From the NCBI RefSeq assembly GCF_029714305.1, contig NZ_CP121647.1:4236501-4300500 (forward strand): a DNA stretch of 64,000 nt. Reading direction: 5' to 3'. Under the pieces are notes generated by a model that was not told the origin of the DNA, did not search any database, and was given only the letters and a program-made list of their open reading frames with translations. The DNA is from Bradyrhizobium sp. CB3481. Its GTDB lineage: Bacteria; Pseudomonadota; Alphaproteobacteria; Rhizobiales; Xanthobacteraceae. Shown in pieces: positions 61,439 through 64,000 of this stretch. Position 1 is the first letter of the stretch, and every line of letters begins with the position of its first letter. Made by a program: the position numbers and the translations under genes.

Positions 61439-63670
61439 TCACTGTACCCGGATCACCACGGTATCGGCCGCGCCGGTTGCGTCGATCACGGTCAGGCGGG
61501 CAAAGCCGGGTCCGGGCGGATCGACCAGGCGCTGGCGGCGGCTGTCGATCTCGCCGACCGAGGTGCCATTCATCATGATGGTCAGTGGCAGCACGCCGCC
61601 GGCGACCTTGACCGGCATGGGTGCACCCTGCCCGCCGGCTGAACGGTCGACATCGATCCGCGAGCCGTTGAGCGGAAACTGGATGCGCGGCATCTGATCG
61701 CTGCCGGTGCGGATCAATTCGCCGACGGGGCGGAAACGCCTGAGCGGCAGCGGCAGCTTTGCGTTGCTGGCAATGAGGGTGCCCTTCGGCGCCTTCGGCA
61801 GCGCCGCCGGGATTTTTCCGGTTCGCGCAAAGGCGTCGAACAGGATCGGCGCGGCGGCGGTGCGGCCGACGAGGCCCGGCACCGGCGCGCCGTCGGGACG
61901 GCCAACCCACACGCCGATGGTGATGCGGCCGTCAAAGCCGACCGACCATGCGTCGCGATAGCCGTAACTGGTGCCGGTCTTGAACGCGATTCTGTTGTGC
62001 ACGCCGTTCTCCGGCGGCGGCGTGCCGAGCAGCACGTTGCCGACCTGCCAGGCCGCGGCCTGATCCATCAGCCGCAGCGGCTCGCGGTCGTCCGTGGCGA
62101 GCATGACCTCGCGCAGCGGCTTCGCCGCGCCGAGCCGCGCCAGCCCGGCATAGAGCTGCGCCAGGTCCTGCAAGGTGACACCGACGCCGCCGAGGCCCAT
62201 CGCAAGGCCCGGCGCTTCATCCTTCGGCAGGACAAGGTTGCCACCGGCCTGCTTCAGGCGCGATGACAGCCGGCTGGAGCCGACGCGGTCGAGCAGCGCA
62301 ATTGCGGGCACATTCAACGAAAGCTGCAGCGCTTTGCGCACCGGCACCGTACCCTGGAACGTCATGTCGAAATTTTCCGGCGCGTAGGAGCCGAAACGAA
62401 TGGGCCGGTCGTCGATCAGGCTTTCCGGATGGATAAAGCCGTCTTCGAAGGCGAGGCCATAGATGAACGGCTTTAGCGTCGACCCCGGCGAGCGCACCGC
62501 GCGGGTCATGTCGACCTGCCCGGCTCGGCGTTCGTCGAAGTAATCCGCCGATCCGACGCGGGCCAGCACGTCGCCGCTTTCATTGTCGAGGGCGATGATT
62601 GCGACCGAAATGTCAGGGCCCTGCGCCAGCGCGCGGTCGCGCGCCAGCCCTTCCAGCGTCTTCTGCAAGCTCGAATCCAGCGTCAGCTTGATGAGTGGCC
62701 TGTCTTTCATCGTCGCCATCGCGGCATCGGAGGAATGCGGCGCGAGGATCGGCATCGGCTTGCGCAGCCGCGGCACGGCGGCCACCGTGGCCTGCGCCGC
62801 GTCTTCTTTCGACACCACGCCATCCTCGACCATGCGCGCCAGCACGCGATCGCGCGCGGCGTGAGCGGCTTCCGGATGGCGGTCGAGCCGGCGGCGCTCC
62901 GGCGATTGCGGCAGCGCGACCAGCAGCGCCGCTTCCGCAAGCGACAGCCGCTTCGGCTCCTTGCCGAAATAGGCGATCGAGGCGGCACGAATGCCTTCAA
63001 GGTTACCGCCGAACGGCGCCAGCATCAGATAGAGATCGAGAATTTCGTCCTTGCTGAGCTGCTGCTCGAGCTGAACCGCACGCACCATCTGGCGGAGTTT
63101 TGCATAGACCGAACGCTCGCGGCGCGGCTCCAGCAGCCGCGCCAATTGCATCGTAATCGTCGAGCCGCCGGACACGATATGGCCGCTCGTGGCGAACTGC
63201 AGGGCGGCGCGCCCGAGCGCTACCGGATCGACGCCGCCATGCGACCAGAAGCGGCGATCCTCATAGGCCAGCAGCAGCTTGAGATAGGTGGGATCGACCG
63301 CGGTCTTCGCATCGACCGGGAGCCGCCAGCGGCCGTCCGCCATCGCATAGGCGCGCAGTAGCTTGCCGTTGCGGTCGACGATCGTGGTCGACACCTTGCG
63401 CGCCTGCTCCAGCGGCAACGGGCCGAACGAGAAGACCCACCCGGCGAAGGCGGTGGTGAGGACGATGAGGACGAAGGCGAGAGACACCGCGATCCGGAAA
63501 AAGCGGCGACGGCCACCCCCACCGCCGTCATGCCCGGGCTTGGCCCGGGCATCCACGTCTTCCTGCGCCGCGGCAAAGGATGTGGATGCCCGGGACATCT
63601 GCGCGAAGACGCGCTTCGCGCTTTTGCCCGGGCATGACGATGACTGTTGCTGGCGCAGATCGTCGCTCAT
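61439..63670 (-). CDS. pbpC: Penicillin-binding protein 1C
   Basis: 743 residues; one membrane helix (FFRIAVSLAFVLIVLTTAFA, about 57-76). Glycosyltransferase domain: LLAYEDRRFWSHGGVDPVAL, GGSTITMQLARLLEP. Transpeptidase: RSPGSTLKPFIYGLAFEDGF with the active-site Ser in STLK, SLNVPAIAL (SxN) and KTGTSYGYRDAWSVG (KTG). The C-terminal BiPBP domain is present. The 48 residues before the helix are unusual: residues about 12-48 are encoded by a palindromic repeat, see the separate entry. Overlaps the upstream alpha-2-macroglobulin gene by 4 bases; the pair is a known operon. Confidence 0.95.
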   Translation of the reverse strand: MSDDLRQQQSSSCPGKSAKRVFAQMSRASTSFAAAQEDVDARAKPGHDGGGGGRRRFFRIAVSLAFVLIVLTTAFAGWVFSFGPLPLEQARKVSTTIVDRNGKLLRAYAMADGRWRLPVDAKTAVDPTYLKLLLAYEDRRFWSHGGVDPVALGRAALQFATSGHIVSGGSTITMQLARLLEPRRERSVYAKLRQMVRAVQLEQQLSKDEILDLYLMLAPFGGNLEGIRAASIAYFGKEPKRLSLAEAALLVALPQSPERRRLDRHPEAAHAARDRVLARMVEDGVVSKEDAAQATVAAVPRLRKPMPILAPHSSDAAMATMKDRPLIKLTLDSSLQKTLEGLARDRALAQGPDISVAIIALDNESGDVLARVGSADYFDERRAGQVDMTRAVRSPGSTLKPFIYGLAFEDGFIHPESLIDDRPIRFGSYAPENFDMTFQGTVPVRKALQLSLNVPAIALLDRVGSSRLSSRLKQAGGNLVLPKDEAPGLAMGLGGVGVTLQDLAQLYAGLARLGAAKPLREVMLATDDREPLRLMDQAAAWQVGNVLLGTPPPENGVHNRIAFKTGTSYGYRDAWSVGFDGRITIGVWVGRPDGAPVPGLVGRTAAAPILFDAFARTGKIPAALPKAPKGTLIASNAKLPLPLRRFRPVGELIRTGSDQMPRIQFPLNGSRIDVDRSAGGQGAPMPVKVAGGVLPLTIMMNGTSVGEIDSRRQRLVDPPGPGFARLTVIDATGAADTVVIRVQ
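63526..63637. repeat. Palindromic repeat embedded in the pbpC coding sequence, family D
   Basis: Ends are exact inverted copies, CGTCATGCCCGGGC (63526-63539) and GCCCGGGCATGACG (63624-63637), with inner mirrored words GCATCCAC and GTGGATGC. This is the kind of repeat normally found between genes in Bradyrhizobium. Here it is read in frame as about residues 12-48 of PbpC, in the cytoplasmic tail before the membrane helix. The translation of this segment (SCPGKSAKRVFAQMSRAS, then FAAAQEDVDARAKPGHDG) has no counterpart in usual PbpC proteins. Confidence 0.75.
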
Positions 63671-64000
63671 TTCGCCGGACGAACCTCAACCGAGCCGGTG
63701 CCGGTGCGGCCATAGCGCGAGGGGTTGTACATGTCCTCGACATAGGCCTGCGGCAGCACGTATTTGCCGGGCGAAACCGCGCGCACGATATAGGCGACCG
63801 TGAACACCGACTGGTCGTCGCTGGCACGGTCGATCGCTGCGGTGAAGCGGTCGTCGCGGAACTCGGTATGCTCCGGCTCCTCGCCGTCTTCGATCCAGTC
63901 GAGCGTACCCGAGTCACCCGACGATACCAGGCGCGGGTTGTCGATCTCGAGGCCGGCCGGCAGATAGTCGGCCACCATGATGTGCCCGTATTCCGGCTTG
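63667..64000 (-). CDS. Alpha-2-macroglobulin family protein, C-terminal end (5' end beyond right edge)
   Basis: The last 111 residues of a bacterial alpha-2-macroglobulin (YfhM-like). The C-terminal receptor-like domain reads MVADYLPAGLEIDNPRLV, then FTVAYIVRAVSPGKYVLPQA and ends YVEDMYNPSRYGRTGTGSVE-VRPAK. These periplasmic proteins trap proteases and pair with PBP1C, the next gene (ATGA overlap), which repairs damaged peptidoglycan. Confidence 0.92.
   Translation of the reverse strand, partial: KPEYGHIMVADYLPAGLEIDNPRLVSSGDSGTLDWIEDGEEPEHTEFRDDRFTAAIDRASDDQSVFTVAYIVRAVSPGKYVLPQAYVEDMYNPSRYGRTGTGSVEVRPAK

Noticed and set aside
1..64000. CRISPR arrays, IS elements, phage genes, restriction-modification or toxin-antitoxin defence modules
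   Set aside because: No direct-repeat/spacer pattern, transposase, integrase or defence-gene motif was seen. The RatA-like gene at 3088 is explained better as COQ10-like.

Overview
The window looks like a chromosomal segment of an alphaproteobacterium close to Bradyrhizobium (Nitrobacteraceae). The grounds are the high GC content with GC-rich third positions, the gene set (PopZ, an Aap-type amino-acid transporter, Cpa/Tad pilus genes, lipA beside a COQ10-like gene) and several families of short palindromic intergenic repeats of the kind scattered through Bradyrhizobium chromosomes. I see no rRNA, transposase, integrase, prophage or CRISPR array. Two tRNA genes (Asn and Cys) are present. Assignments rest on motifs read by eye, not on database searches.

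Layout, left to right. 1-3091: a ThDP-dependent enzyme (cut by the left edge) and a beta-hydroxyacid dehydrogenase, divergent from a FadR-type GntR regulator. 3088-5839: lipA, a P-loop kinase-like gene and a COQ10/RatA-like gene in one operon, divergent from a 3-methyladenine DNA glycosylase. 5840-9470: an accessory stretch with repeats, a 46-residue membrane peptide, a Tat-exported vanadium-haloperoxidase-like protein lacking a key histidine, a frameshifted small gene, a small zinc-ribbon protein and a VOC protein. 9472-15924: valS, popZ-like, tolC-like and pcm-like genes, all on the minus strand. 16081-22282: two tRNAs, a PEP-CTERM protein, a DUF1772 remnant, small hypotheticals, a membrane protein ending in a Myb/SANT-like DNA-binding domain, a bestrophin-like membrane protein, a coiled-coil protein and a DTW-domain tRNA-modifying enzyme.

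22318-31525 is one four-gene RND efflux operon (outer-membrane factor, adaptor, two different permeases, as in MdtABC). 31952-35428 holds an FAD oxidoreductase (frameshifted), a DUF1365 protein and a cyclopropane-fatty-acid-synthase-like methyltransferase, a lipid-modification operon. Next come cysK, an aapJQMP-like amino-acid ABC operon with a good sigma-54 promoter upstream, and metC. 42805-49763 is a probable carboxylic-acid uptake and catabolism cluster: a PdxA-family dehydrogenase, a complete tripartite tricarboxylate transporter (TctABC), a CaiB/BaiF CoA-transferase and an enoyl-CoA hydratase. It is divergent from a GntR regulator whose likely operator, a perfect 13-bp inverted repeat, lies between them.

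50046-55672 is a Tad/Cpa pilus block (cpaB, cpaC, cpaD, cpaE, then a convergent tadD-like gene and a PilZ protein) without cpaF, tadB/C, the prepilin peptidase or a pilin in view. 55931-64000 contains a frameshifted Na/Pi cotransporter, a GT2/LAB_N/PAP2/GT39 envelope-glycosylation cluster, and pbpC with the end of an alpha-2-macroglobulin gene. The cytoplasmic N-terminus of the PbpC protein is encoded by a palindromic repeat of the kind normally found between genes. Three otherwise healthy-looking genes carry single small indels (near 8257, 32360 and 56474), which is either recent decay or sequence error.
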